A stretch of 64,000 nucleotides of DNA from Sphingobacterium sp. xlx-96 (GTDB taxonomy: Bacteria; Bacteroidota; Bacteroidia; Sphingobacteriales; Sphingobacteriaceae), in contig NZ_WFKM01000010.1 in NCBI RefSeq assembly GCF_011007365.1, positions 124,001 to 188,000 on the forward strand, given 5' to 3'. The first letter of the stretch is position 1. Each line of letters begins with the position of its first letter. Positions 35,699 to 44,428 of the stretch are shown in pieces. The notes beneath the pieces were generated by a model. The model worked only from the letters and a program-made list of their open reading frames with translations, made no database searches and was not told where the DNA came from. Position numbers and translations under genes: made by a program.

Positions 35699-36304
35699 CT
35701 ATTTACGGATCAAATGAACACCAGTCGCTAAGCCACTCCCCAACAAAGCTCCTGCGGCTATATCCGAAGGATAATGCACCCCTAGATACATTCTAGAATA
35801 AGCTACGCTGGAGGACCACACAAGAGCCGGGGCGATTACATACCACTTTGGATATACCCCTGATAAAGAGACTGCAGTAGAAAACGCAGAAGAAGTATGT
35901 CCTGATGGGAATGCGTAACCGCTAGGCTGCGTCACCGCTACAAAATTGTTATATTTCCGAAAAGGTCTTTTTCGTTTAAACAGCTGCTTTATGCCATAGT
36001 TAACCACAGCCGTAATTGCAGTACTGGTACCTATATACAAGGCGTTCTGACGCATAGTCTTGTCGCCATTGATTGCCCCTACAGCAAACAACCCGATGGG
36101 AACTCCAATATTTACGTAATTATTGGCATCTGATATAGCTCGAAACATATGGCTCTTTGTATCGCTGCGCGTACGGGCAATATTCCTTAGCGTAGTTATA
36201 TCAAAATTTTCTTGCGGAAAAACTTCCTGTCCGAATGTCCCAGTGGAATAAGCTACCCAACAAAAAAGCAATAAAAAAAATCTCTTCAAAAGCATAATCG
36301 ACAA
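35699..36304 (-). CDS. PAP2 family membrane phosphatase
   Basis: 201 residues, N-terminal signal/anchor (about 5-25). The three phosphatase motifs are present: KRKRPF (KxxxxxxRP type, 'LFKRKRPFRKYNNF'), 'PSGHTSSAFSTAV' (PSGH) and 'SRMYLGVHYPSDIAAG' (SRxxxxxHxxxD). Likely dephosphorylates lipid phosphates such as undecaprenyl-diphosphate or phosphatidate at the membrane. It stands alone between the anaerobic island and the divergent symporter genes. Confidence 0.93.
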   Translation of the reverse strand: MSIMLLKRFFLLLFCWVAYSTGTFGQEVFPQENFDITTLRNIARTRSDTKSHMFRAISDANNYVNIGVPIGLFAVGAINGDKTMRQNALYIGTSTAITAVVNYGIKQLFKRKRPFRKYNNFVAVTQPSGYAFPSGHTSSAFSTAVSLSGVYPKWYVIAPALVWSSSVAYSRMYLGVHYPSDIAAGALLGSGLATGVHLIRK

Positions 36305-36532
36305 TTTAGAGCTGAAATATAAACATTTTAGGGCAATGTTATATTTTTCGGAGAACCTTTGTTAGGTGCTGTGGTCACTCCGTCTTCCTTATGTAAGTCA
36401 ATTGAAATTAAAGACTTTATATTTTGGCTATATTCAGTTAAAATTTCTTTTTTTTTTGTAGAATTGTAGTGGGATCGATTTCGATTTCTAAAAAACTTAA
36501 ACCAAATTATACATTTTGTAAACCTTCAACTT

Positions 36533-36829
36533 ATGCATGTCAACAACACAGCTGAAGAAAAAGAAATTGTAACTCAGCAGAAGTCAAAATTGGGAGTACG
36601 CCTATTTTTTGTTTATTTAATCTGCTACGCCGGCTTTGTTATTTTAGGCGTATTCAAGTACGAATTATTAGCGACTACTGTATTTGCAGGACTAAATTTA
36701 GCGGTAGCCTATGGCATAGGACTGATCGTTTTTGCGGTGGTCTTAGGTGTGATTTATAACCACTACTGCACGAAATATGAAGACGACGCTGAACTACAGG
36801 AAAATCTAAAGGAGGGAGATAACAGATGA
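36533..36829 (+). CDS. DUF485 family small membrane protein
   Basis: 98 residues with two membrane segments (about 25-45 and 58-80; 'FFVYLICYAGFVILGVFKY', 'AVAYGIGLIVFAVVLGVIY'). DUF485 proteins are encoded directly upstream of acetate-type solute:sodium symporters (YjcH-ActP pairs). It overlaps the symporter gene by ATGA (36826-36829), supporting that partnership. The upstream 230 bp hold T-rich tracts but no box I can call with confidence. Confidence 0.92.
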   Translation: MHVNNTAEEKEIVTQQKSKLGVRLFFVYLICYAGFVILGVFKYELLATTVFAGLNLAVAYGIGLIVFAVVLGVIYNHYCTKYEDDAELQENLKEGDNR

Positions 36830-38742
36830 TATATGATATTTCTTTCACTGCTTTAGCATTTTTCTTCATTTTCGTCGGATTGGTATTAGGGCTTTCTTTT
36901 TACTTTGGTCGAAAAAAAAGCTCTTCATCGTCATACTACGCTGCGGGAGGACAGATACACTGGGCGGTCAATGGGATTGCTTTCGCTGGAGATTATCTCT
37001 CGGCAGCTTCTTTTCTCGGAATATGCGGGATGATTGCCGTTGCCGGATTCGACGGTTTCTTATATGCAATTGGCTTTTTAGCCGGATGGATTGTAGCATT
37101 GTTTCTCATTGCCGAACCCTTCAAACGGCTAGGAAAATACACCTTTACAGATGCCTTGAATGCAAAATTCAACTCGCGCGCAATTACGTTAACAGCCTCT
37201 ATAAGTACGTTGATCATCTCTATTTTTTACCTTATACCGCAGATGGTCGGTGCAGGCGACTTGGTCATGCCCCTATTAGGATTGCCACATTGGGCTGGGG
37301 TAATACTGGTCGGTGCTATTGTTATAGCTATCGTCGCAAGTGCCGGTATGGCCTCTACAACCTATGTGCAGTTTCTTAAAGGCGGATTGCTGATCATTCT
37401 ATCTTTGGCGCTCACCTTTTATATCCTAAAAAACGGTCTATCCAGTCCGCCTGATGCTGAAGGGAATAAATACCATTCCTTTATAGCGCTAGTACCTCAG
37501 GTAAAAGAGGATAAGATCAGTTCTGTGCAGAACTGGAATATTGTGACGCAACAGCAGGTTGGGGATAAAACATTTGTCAAGTTAGCACAAAACGGAATAG
37601 AAAGATGGTTCGCCTGGACAAAAGAAGGTGACAATAATTTATTGAAAGAAACACTAAGCATCACCCAAAAAATCAATGGCGAGTTGCTCTATAACGGAGA
37701 ACCGAAAGAGAATAGGAAGTTTTATCAGGTAGGTCACCTAAGCAAAATTATAGTTAATGGAAAGGAAGTCTCAAGCACTGGTCCACTCAGCCCGTTTCAA
37801 TTCTTATCGACCATCCGAGAAAGTGAGGTAGTTCGATTCCTCCAGGTGAAATTGGTTGATGGAAATGATCAAGTTTCTATCTATTATCCGGAAGTAACCT
37901 CTGGGTCTAAATTTATGTTACCCGGACTAAAATATAAAATTGGTAGTGATGCAAATCTTTGGAGTAAGATGGATTTTGTTTCACTTATGCTGGCTCTGTT
38001 TTTGGGCACCGCGGCACTCCCCCATATCTTAATTCGATATTATACGGTGAAGACACCAAAAGATGCCAGAAAATCAACAATTTTAGCGATTGCTGCTATC
38101 GGAGGCTTCTATATCTTAACCTTGTTTATTGGACTTGGAGCCGGTGTTAATGGCGTAATGGATGTCGAATCCAGTAATATGGCGGCGCCGTTACTAGCGA
38201 GAGCTTTCGGTGCGGCACTATTCTCTATTATATCTGCCGTAGCGTTTGCAACCGTGTTGGGCACTGTAGCTGGACTTATTGTTGCGTCGTCAGGAGCGAT
38301 TGCTCATGATTTTATAGATGTATACCTGAAGAAAAACTTGGATGATGACAAAAAAGTTAAGGTTGGGAAGATTGCCGCTGTAATAGTAGGAATTGTGGCC
38401 ATACTCTTAGGTATGGCTTTCCAAGGCATTAACGTTTCGTTTTTAGTTGGTTGGGCATTTGCGATTGCCGCATCCGCAAATCTACCGGCTATTTTATTTT
38501 TATTATTCTGGAAAAAAACATCCGCTACAGGAATATCTGCTTCGATAGTTGTTGGGATTGTTGCCTCGCTTGCCATTATCCTGACCTCGCCGACCATGTG
38601 GGACAAATATGGGTTGGGCGCTGCGAATGCGATACATCAACTGGAAAACCCGGCGTTAGTATCATTTCCACTGGCAGTGCTTACAGTGTATATCTTTAGT
38701 AAATTGTACCCTAAAAAAGATAATAGCTTATTGTCACAGTAA
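36826..38742 (+). CDS. cation:acetate-type solute symporter (SSS family) with large extramembrane insertion
   Basis: 638 residues, about 13 membrane segments, with the SSS-family start 'YYAAGGQIHWAVNGIAFAGD' then 'YLSAASFLG'. A hydrophilic insertion of about 170 residues (roughly 205-375) sits between membrane segments and accounts for the extra length over E. coli ActP (549 residues). Sodium-site-like 'TAALPHILIRYYTV' follows it. It likely imports acetate or another short-chain monocarboxylate. The pairing with DUF485 is characteristic. The function of the insertion is unknown. Confidence 0.9.
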   Translation: MIYDISFTALAFFFIFVGLVLGLSFYFGRKKSSSSSYYAAGGQIHWAVNGIAFAGDYLSAASFLGICGMIAVAGFDGFLYAIGFLAGWIVALFLIAEPFKRLGKYTFTDALNAKFNSRAITLTASISTLIISIFYLIPQMVGAGDLVMPLLGLPHWAGVILVGAIVIAIVASAGMASTTYVQFLKGGLLIILSLALTFYILKNGLSSPPDAEGNKYHSFIALVPQVKEDKISSVQNWNIVTQQQVGDKTFVKLAQNGIERWFAWTKEGDNNLLKETLSITQKINGELLYNGEPKENRKFYQVGHLSKIIVNGKEVSSTGPLSPFQFLSTIRESEVVRFLQVKLVDGNDQVSIYYPEVTSGSKFMLPGLKYKIGSDANLWSKMDFVSLMLALFLGTAALPHILIRYYTVKTPKDARKSTILAIAAIGGFYILTLFIGLGAGVNGVMDVESSNMAAPLLARAFGAALFSIISAVAFATVLGTVAGLIVASSGAIAHDFIDVYLKKNLDDDKKVKVGKIAAVIVGIVAILLGMAFQGINVSFLVGWAFAIAASANLPAILFLLFWKKTSATGISASIVVGIVASLAIILTSPTMWDKYGLGAANAIHQLENPALVSFPLAVLTVYIFSKLYPKKDNSLLSQ

Positions 38743-38761
38743 CCACTAATGCACTTTTTTA

Positions 38762-38792
38762 TTGACATAGCCATTTTTGATGGCTATGTCAA
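38762..38792. repeat. perfect 13-bp inverted repeat after the symporter gene
   Basis: TTGACATAGCCAT, loop TTTTG, ATGGCTATGTCAA. It starts 20 bp after the symporter stop and can form a stable stem-loop. No T-run follows it on either strand, so it is either a non-canonical terminator or an mRNA 3'-end stabiliser. The remaining stretch to 39048 holds no gene I can support. Confidence 0.6.
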
Positions 38793-39048
38793 TATACTGA
38801 CCATAAATCAGCTTGTGGTAACAACAATTGATTATTTTCCTAAAGCCAAGCCAAGTCCGACTCCTAAAAATATACTTCGACCTACTTTATTACTTCCGAA
38901 TCAAGTTCAAACCGAGATTTGGATGTGGGTACAGCGTCGATACTTTGTGCATAAGCATGTGAAATCATCAACCTTGAAACAAAAAATAGATGTTTTGAAA
39001 AATGTGGTACAATCCCATCTGTCTATCACGACTAGCCTCCAAATACAT

Positions 39049-39495
39049 TTACCCCCACCAGTGGTAATAATTGTGCAAACCATCGTACTCAAAGTCACAT
39101 CTTGGGTAAAGCCTATTTCCGATATCGTTTGTCTTCTCCGTTTCCAGCATCAGACCACAGGCTCCTGTCTCTTTACTCCACTGTTTACAGCGATTGATCA
39201 AGGCCACCGAGAGCCCCTGTCCTCTATAATCTGCATGTACAAAAAGATCACTCAATAACCATTGCTTTTGTAATCTGGTATAGTGAAAGAGTTTATACAA
39301 CTGTACGAATCCCACAGCTTTACCATTTACTATCGCCAAAAAAACTTCTGACTCTCCGTTTAAAAAACGTTCTTTCAAAAATGTCTTTCCGCTCTCCAGA
39401 TCTGATTCCTGACGATAGAAAATACGGTAAAGGTTAAACAACTCTGCAGTCTCATTTAGATCTTCTAAACTTGCTTTCTTGATGATATAGCTCAT
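39049..39495 (-). CDS. GNAT family N-acetyltransferase
   Basis: 148 residues from the ATG at 39495 ('MSYIIKKASLEDLNETAEL', a typical GNAT opening); a longer in-frame start at 39525 adds an unlikely basic leader. Acetyl-CoA-binding motif A is 'SDLFVHADYRGQGLSVALI' (R/Q-x-x-G-x-G/A), followed by 'LMLETEKTNDIGNRLYPRCD'. Transfers an acetyl group to an unknown amine. Divergent from the OsmC gene. Confidence 0.88.
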   Translation of the reverse strand: MSYIIKKASLEDLNETAELFNLYRIFYRQESDLESGKTFLKERFLNGESEVFLAIVNGKAVGFVQLYKLFHYTRLQKQWLLSDLFVHADYRGQGLSVALINRCKQWSKETGACGLMLETEKTNDIGNRLYPRCDFEYDGLHNYYHWWG

Positions 39496-39748
39496 GTATT
39501 TTGATTGTTTGGTATAATGCCGCAAATGTATTTCATATCTAACGGAGGTCTATGGTCCAGATTTCAAATATTATCTGATCCAGCATTCAAAACGCAAACA
39601 CAAAAGGTAAAATAATATTAAAAAGCCTGCAAATTTTCAGATATTCGCGTCTGTATGACATTCCTGTCAGCAGACAACATTTATAATATCGATCCAGCCC
39701 TAAACGTTAACGTAAAGGACAATCATAAAATAACATGAAATAAAAGGC

Positions 39749-40222
39749 ATGATTTTTAAACATCTTTTTAAAGCTACGCTAAATTGGATGGGCAATAGCG
39801 AAGAAGCAAAGCCTGCCACGTCGCAGATATACCATAAAAGCCATCGTATCTGCATAGAAGGGAAGCCTGATATACAGGTGTCAGCAGCAAAGGCATTCAA
39901 GGGAGATCCCAATCTTTACAATCCAGAAGACTTACTATTGAGTAGCTTGACATCCTGCCACATGATGTCATACCTCTATGTCTGTTCACAAAATAATATT
40001 GAGGTCATCTCGTATAGGGATACTGCCGAGGCGCTGTTGGAGACGACTTCCGGGGGCAGTGGACGGTTTGTGGAGGCTAATTTAAATCCACGGGTAATAA
40101 TTTCTGATCCGACAAAAATAGAACTAGCACTATCACTTCACAACAGCGCAAATCAGCTTTGCTTTATCGCAAATTCCTGTAACTTTCCCATAAATCACTA
40201 TCCGACCTGTGCGGCTCTATGA
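39749..40222 (+). CDS. OsmC family protein (organic peroxide/redox protein)
   Basis: 157 residues with the OsmC/Ohr fold signature: 'NPEDLLLSSLTSCHMMSYLY' with Cys72 region, and the second cysteine in 'HNSANQLCFIANSCNFPI'. Two conserved cysteines are the peroxidatic/resolving pair in the family. Likely detoxifies organic hydroperoxides. A perfect palindrome TGACA-TTCC-TGTCA (39656-39669) lies in the divergent gap to the GNAT gene and may be an operator. Convergent with the small ORF ending at 40224. Confidence 0.88.
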   Translation: MIFKHLFKATLNWMGNSEEAKPATSQIYHKSHRICIEGKPDIQVSAAKAFKGDPNLYNPEDLLLSSLTSCHMMSYLYVCSQNNIEVISYRDTAEALLETTSGGSGRFVEANLNPRVIISDPTKIELALSLHNSANQLCFIANSCNFPINHYPTCAAL

Positions 40223-40223
40223 A

Positions 40224-40445
40224 TCAGCTGTCCATAGCTTGTATCTGATCATCAGTGAATCCCTGTAATTGATCCAGTTCTTCATCAGATCGATTTAAAA
40301 GGTCTGATAAAAAATAAACCTGAGGTTCCTCATCGTTTAAGTGGTCTACATTATCCCATAGCTGCCCTTCGATGCCCTGTGGCCGCCCATCTTTCAAAAT
40401 ATGGTAGCCTTCATCGATCCACTTCTGTATTTGTTCTCTTTTCAT
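40224..40445 (-). CDS. small hypothetical protein
   Basis: 73 residues from the ATG at 40445 ('MKREQIQKWIDEGYHILKDG'); a GTG start at 40463 is possible. Acidic C-terminus ('DEELDQLQGFTDDQIQAMDS'). No known domain recognised. Codon use and a start shortly after a small gap make it plausible as real, but it stands alone, 1 bp from the convergent OsmC stop. Confidence 0.6.
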   Translation of the reverse strand: MKREQIQKWIDEGYHILKDGRPQGIEGQLWDNVDHLNDEEPQVYFLSDLLNRSDEELDQLQGFTDDQIQAMDS

Positions 40446-40492
40446 AAGTTCTACTTTTGCCACTAAAACAAATACAGATCAAATTAGTTTAA

Positions 40493-41170
40493 CTATTCCA
40501 TAAAATTAATCTTCCCCCCTGCCAGTCGTCTTTGCTTTCTTTCAGGAGGGTTTCCATAGATTTCGATCACTCCACCTGCCCGGGTCTGGGCATCAACGCT
40601 TTTACCTACATTAACCTGACATTTACCACCAGCATTTGTCCGTATGTAGGCATGATCGGAAAGCAGATCTTTGGCCTCATAAAAGCCTCCGAATGTACAA
40701 TTTACCGATTGATCTCGTGCCTGTCCTTCTACACGGATCACTGCCCCCGCTGTAGTCCAGGCCTCGATCTCATCCGTATGTATACGTAGATCTATACGTG
40801 CGCCCTCATTGGCAGAGACGTAAATAGAATCCATATCAATTTCATAACTATCTGTAGTTACCTGTGCTCCTTTTCTTGCTATGATACTAGACAGGTTTGT
40901 GGTATACAGACTCACATCCACTTTATGTCCCTGCAGGATATAATTAGTTGTCATTTTCAATCGCAATACATCACCGGTCTGTGTTAATTCCATCTGATTG
41001 GCCAATTCTCCTTCGATCACAATTTTATCTTCGTTGCCTTCCAAAAGCCGTACCCGTATCTTGTCCGTGACATCAAGCTCTCTAAACGGAGACAAGGTCC
41101 TGGACAATTGGGCATGCACTTGTAAAACAGTAACCGCCACTAAAAAAACCACTAAAAATACCTGTTTCAT
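40493..41170 (-). CDS. head-GIN domain (DUF2807) exported protein
   Basis: 225 residues with signal peptide (about 1-20, ending VHAQ). The rest is a beta-helix-like DUF2807 fold with repeated short strands: 'FRELDVTDKIRVRLLEGNED', 'LSSIIARKGAQVTTDSYEID' and 'IEAWTTAGAVIRVEGQARD'. Families of this kind are common exported Bacteroidota proteins of unknown role, possibly binding or adhesive. Twelve base pairs follow the preceding gene, so likely co-transcribed with it. Confidence 0.88.
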   Translation of the reverse strand: MKQVFLVVFLVAVTVLQVHAQLSRTLSPFRELDVTDKIRVRLLEGNEDKIVIEGELANQMELTQTGDVLRLKMTTNYILQGHKVDVSLYTTNLSSIIARKGAQVTTDSYEIDMDSIYVSANEGARIDLRIHTDEIEAWTTAGAVIRVEGQARDQSVNCTFGGFYEAKDLLSDHAYIRTNAGGKCQVNVGKSVDAQTRAGGVIEIYGNPPERKQRRLAGGKINFME

Positions 41171-41182
41171 AAAACTATGTTT

Positions 41183-41683
41183 CTATCTTCCTAACTGTAG
41201 TAATTCCTGCTCTGTATACATCTTCGCCCCCTTCAGATAATTGTAAAGGACGTCTTTGGTTTTTTCATCATTAAGCTTGTAAAGATTGCTGACCAAGAAA
41301 TCCTTGTCCTGTTCGATATCGTCACGATACCCCAAATAGGACGGAATATAATATTGAATACATAAACGGATAAACCGAAGCTCAATATTATTGGGATCTA
41401 CCTCTATTTGCTTTTCAAGCATCTTTTTGCCTCCATTAAAATAACTCATCTTCTTGATAGGATTCCCTGTATGTTTGGCCATAAACATATGAAAAGCCGC
41501 TTCATAACCTTTTTCTACCGATGTTTTAGCATGCTTCTCGAGCACTTCCAAATGCTTTTCGCATAAATCCTGGTCTTTTACCCCTTTATTAAAGTCTCTA
41601 CGGACATCATGGAGATTTAGCTGCTGTGCGTTGGCTACAGCGGCCAATCCAATAATGGCAATACAAATCAAAATCCCTTTCAT
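41183..41683 (-). CDS. exported hypothetical protein
   Basis: 166 residues from the ATG at 41683, which begins a clear signal peptide 'MKGILICIAIIGLAAVANAQ'; an upstream in-frame start would place 30 non-signal residues in front and overlap the serine hydrolase gene. The mature part is helical ('YEAAFHMFMAKHTGNPIKK', 'PNNIELRFIRLCIQYYIPSY') and may be TPR-like. No named family recognised. Likely co-transcribed with the DUF2807 gene. Confidence 0.75.
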   Translation of the reverse strand: MKGILICIAIIGLAAVANAQQLNLHDVRRDFNKGVKDQDLCEKHLEVLEKHAKTSVEKGYEAAFHMFMAKHTGNPIKKMSYFNGGKKMLEKQIEVDPNNIELRFIRLCIQYYIPSYLGYRDDIEQDKDFLVSNLYKLNDEKTKDVLYNYLKGAKMYTEQELLQLGR

Positions 41684-41750
41684 AAATAAATACTTACAAT
41701 GGTTACCCGTCATTAAATTACAAAAAGCAAGCCAAGTACAAGAAGGAAAT

Positions 41751-42878
41751 TTATTTTTTAACCAAATGATCATACAGGCTGTTTGCTATTTCACTTAAGA
41801 TCGTAGGTTCATTATCTTGATACTTAGGCCGGCATCCATTTGTAATGACCACTATCCCAAAACGTTGTTTAGGCTCAAAAAACATAGCGCTATACAATCC
41901 ATAAGCCGACCCGGTATGACCGACCATCACCCTGTTGTTCACAAAGTCCTTACTTACACGAAGAGCCAAACCATATCCCGCTTCTTTGTTCACCGGAGTC
42001 TGCATCATTTTAGCAGCCTTTCTATCCATAATTTTCACCCCATCCGAATGACCGTAATTCATATGCATGATCATATAACGCGCCAGATCTTCTGCCGAAA
42101 TTTTCATCCCTCCTGTGGGAGAAAATACAGGCGTGCTATACCCCATGACATAATGCTTTATTTCCTCCCTCCGGGGCGCATATGCGGCAGGCTGTGGGAC
42201 AAATCCCACAGCTGTACTATCGTACACATATAGCTGAGCAAATGCCTTTTGATCAAGTGAATCGACACAGTACCCTCCTTTCAGGCCCAAGGGTTCTAAA
42301 ATGCGCTGTTTTATATAGGTATCAAACCGCACACCCACAGCACGTTCTAAAGCTGCTCCGGCCATATTAAAGTTTAAGTTACAATATTCGTAATTAGTCC
42401 CTGGTTCGTAATCGTTGTACCCTTTATACCATTCAGGATTTTTCTGGGGATTGATGGCATCTAGATTGAAATAACCATTGCGGTCGTTAATACTGGAGGT
42501 ATGGGAGAGTACCATCCTTAAGGTGATGATCTTTTCAGGAAATTTCGGATTACGAACAGGATATCCTACTAAGGTTCCAAAGTCCGTGTCCAGCGACAAC
42601 TTCTTATCAGAGACTAGCTGCATGAGTGCAGTAGCAGTAAATGATTTAGATATAGAGGCTATTCGAAACAGGTCATTTGCTGGATCCAGTTTAACATCCC
42701 GCGCTAAATCCTTATATCCGATAGCATCGCTGTGTATAATCTTTCCCTCTTTCACAACGGCATATGCTACTCCTACAGCACTGTAAGCCTTTGCAATAGC
42801 ATCTATCTCCCTTTTCAGGTCTTGTGCGAATACAGATGTACAGATCCCGAGAAAAAGTAACAAGACTATTTTTTTCAT
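41751..42878 (-). CDS. serine hydrolase, beta-lactamase/class C PBP-like
   Basis: 375 residues, signal peptide about 1-18 (ending VFAQ). Motifs of the serine beta-lactamase/DD-peptidase superfamily: catalytic SISK in 'FRIASISKSFTATALMQ', YxN-type 'YEYCNLNFNMAG', and an HTG triad in 'MVGHTGSAYGLYS' replacing KTG. Periplasmic; substrate could be a D-amino-acid peptide or ester. It need not confer beta-lactam resistance. Confidence 0.92.
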   Translation of the reverse strand: MKKIVLLLFLGICTSVFAQDLKREIDAIAKAYSAVGVAYAVVKEGKIIHSDAIGYKDLARDVKLDPANDLFRIASISKSFTATALMQLVSDKKLSLDTDFGTLVGYPVRNPKFPEKIITLRMVLSHTSSINDRNGYFNLDAINPQKNPEWYKGYNDYEPGTNYEYCNLNFNMAGAALERAVGVRFDTYIKQRILEPLGLKGGYCVDSLDQKAFAQLYVYDSTAVGFVPQPAAYAPRREEIKHYVMGYSTPVFSPTGGMKISAEDLARYMIMHMNYGHSDGVKIMDRKAAKMMQTPVNKEAGYGLALRVSKDFVNNRVMVGHTGSAYGLYSAMFFEPKQRFGIVVITNGCRPKYQDNEPTILSEIANSLYDHLVKK

Positions 42879-42951
42879 ATGTATTTAATTACCTGGTAGT
42901 CATTCGTATTTGTACAGTTTTTGCCAGATGGATATCCTTATAAGAATGAGA

Positions 42952-43680
42952 TTATACTTGCTTAAGGCCTATCCGTAATAGATAACCGATCACAATGGCA
43001 ATGACAAAGCTTGCCAATGTGCCCACTAAGATATACTCTGTAAATTTTGTGTCTTTCGCATTGCTCAAATCACCAAAACGGAATATTGATTTGGCTGCTA
43101 ATAGAAATCCTATCCCGGAGAGAAATCCCACCTGAATAAACAAAACGATAACAAGTCTTTCCATAATACCGATGAGCATCCCTGCATCCATCAATGTATC
43201 ATTTCTCTTACTATTGAATTCATTCTCCTGATTCCACCTACTAAAGAATATCTTTAAAAAAATCGGACTTACGACGGCCACAAGCAAGAAAGCAATGACA
43301 TATAGAAGCGTCCGATCCGAACAAAGAATGTCCAAAAATCCGGTGGGCATACCAAAATGATAAAATGTAATCCCTGTTAATACCCCTATATGTAGAAATT
43401 GGTCTAATGTAAACAGGAAAACGGGCTTACAGGGCCACAGTTTCTCCCACCAGATCTTAAGGCTGTCTATAGCAAGATGTGCACACCCGATCGAAAGTAT
43501 CATGATCCAGTAATCGGTCAGTTTTGGAGCGAATACAATAGCTAGAATCAACATATGGACCAATATATGAAGCAATAGATATAATATATTGTCTTTACGT
43601 TTGACTATCCAACTCTTTGGCTGTAGTAAAAAATCTCCTACGAGATGTGCTAGAAGTAGCTTTAGAAATAATGTTAGCAT
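42952..43680 (-). CDS. DUF3307 family membrane protein
   Basis: 242 residues, about six to seven membrane segments. It starts with the family signature 'LLLAHLVGDFLLQPKSW' and includes 'GCAHLAIDSLKIWWEK'. DUF3307 genes are regularly paired with SatD-family genes in Bacteroidota, as here: the ATG overlaps the satD-like gene end by 7 bp. Function is not known. Confidence 0.9.
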   Translation of the reverse strand: MLTLFLKLLLAHLVGDFLLQPKSWIVKRKDNILYLLLHILVHMLILAIVFAPKLTDYWIMILSIGCAHLAIDSLKIWWEKLWPCKPVFLFTLDQFLHIGVLTGITFYHFGMPTGFLDILCSDRTLLYVIAFLLVAVVSPIFLKIFFSRWNQENEFNSKRNDTLMDAGMLIGIMERLVIVLFIQVGFLSGIGFLLAAKSIFRFGDLSNAKDTKFTEYILVGTLASFVIAIVIGYLLRIGLKQV

Positions 43681-44276
43681 TTTTTCAACAATTGTTCTGT
43701 ACTATATATTATTGCTTTATTAATCTTGTTCCAGTTGGCCTTTGTCAGTTCGGTACTGATCTGGCTCTGATGCTTTCGCTGCAATACCTTCGCTAATTCC
43801 TGCTGATTAGCATTAGGCTGTCGTAACGACTCGGCAACGGTTTCCGCCATATTCACAGTCCATTTATTGGCAATCTCCACACAAAGCCCCAATATTATAT
43901 TAGTCGCTTCATCCCAATCCGGCCATGGCGAGCTTACCGCAATCAGCTCTTTGTGCAGACTTTCAAAAACCTCCCCAGAACGAACAAAAGCCTGTCCCCA
44001 TGAGTTTTTAATATGGTTGTCCATATAATCCACTGTACCGATCCCCAACCCCATACGTACATCAAGCTGACTAATGGTCTTCATACGGGATTTGATATAA
44101 AACAGGCTACGTATAGCTTGTTCCAGGTCTACCATAAGCTGAAAGCTATCTCCTCTAAAGATATCAAACTTTTCGGAACATTCAGTCAGGGTAGATTCCA
44201 AAATCGGCATCCATTCCTTCACGTCTTTGGAGCGCGAGTCTACGATATCACCTGTAATAATTGCATGTAATTGCAT
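43674..44276 (-). CDS. SatD family protein, probable DNA-binding regulator
   Basis: 200 residues. It opens with the SatD signature 'HAIITGDIVDSRSKDVKEWM'. The C-terminal segment 'NQQELAKVLQRKHQSQISTE' then 'LTKANWNKINKAI' reads as a helix-turn-helix. Upstream lie two identical palindromic elements (44310-44355) that could be its operators. It is co-transcribed with the DUF3307 membrane protein. No biochemical role is established for the family. Confidence 0.85.
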   Translation of the reverse strand: MQLHAIITGDIVDSRSKDVKEWMPILESTLTECSEKFDIFRGDSFQLMVDLEQAIRSLFYIKSRMKTISQLDVRMGLGIGTVDYMDNHIKNSWGQAFVRSGEVFESLHKELIAVSSPWPDWDEATNIILGLCVEIANKWTVNMAETVAESLRQPNANQQELAKVLQRKHQSQISTELTKANWNKINKAIIYSTEQLLKKC

Positions 44277-44309
44277 ATTCCTTCCTTTTTACTTTATCAT
44301 CAAATCGAG

Positions 44310-44355
44310 TGATAATCAAATTTATCACTAATATTGATGATAATCAAATTTATCA
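44310..44355 (-). promoter_or_regulatory. tandem 18-bp palindromic operators upstream of the SatD/DUF3307 operon
   Basis: TGATAATCAAATTTATCA occurs twice without change, at 44310-44327 and 44338-44355 (28 bp apart). Each contains inverted TGATAA/TTATCA arms around TCAAAT. A further pair of the same arms (TTATCA at 44294 region and TGATAA at 44310) extends the array. Tandem operators beside a gene with a C-terminal HTH suggest autoregulation. Confidence 0.65.
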
Positions 44356-44428
44356 TGCATTCTTGTTCCAATTAAATTTTTATTAGATAGCTTTAAAACA
44401 AAATTATAAATAAACGGGTTTTGGATAT

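Noticed and set aside
38749..39258. Plus-strand ORF of 169 codons after the symporter
   Set aside because: Composition is unlike a protein, it spans the inverted repeat and overlaps the well-supported GNAT gene on the other strand.
39656..39669. Palindrome TGACA-TTCC-TGTCA between the GNAT and OsmC genes as a sixth member of the Crp/Fnr regulon
   Set aside because: No TAnnTTTG box lies 29.5 bp from its centre on either strand and the half-site differs; it may be an operator for another regulator.
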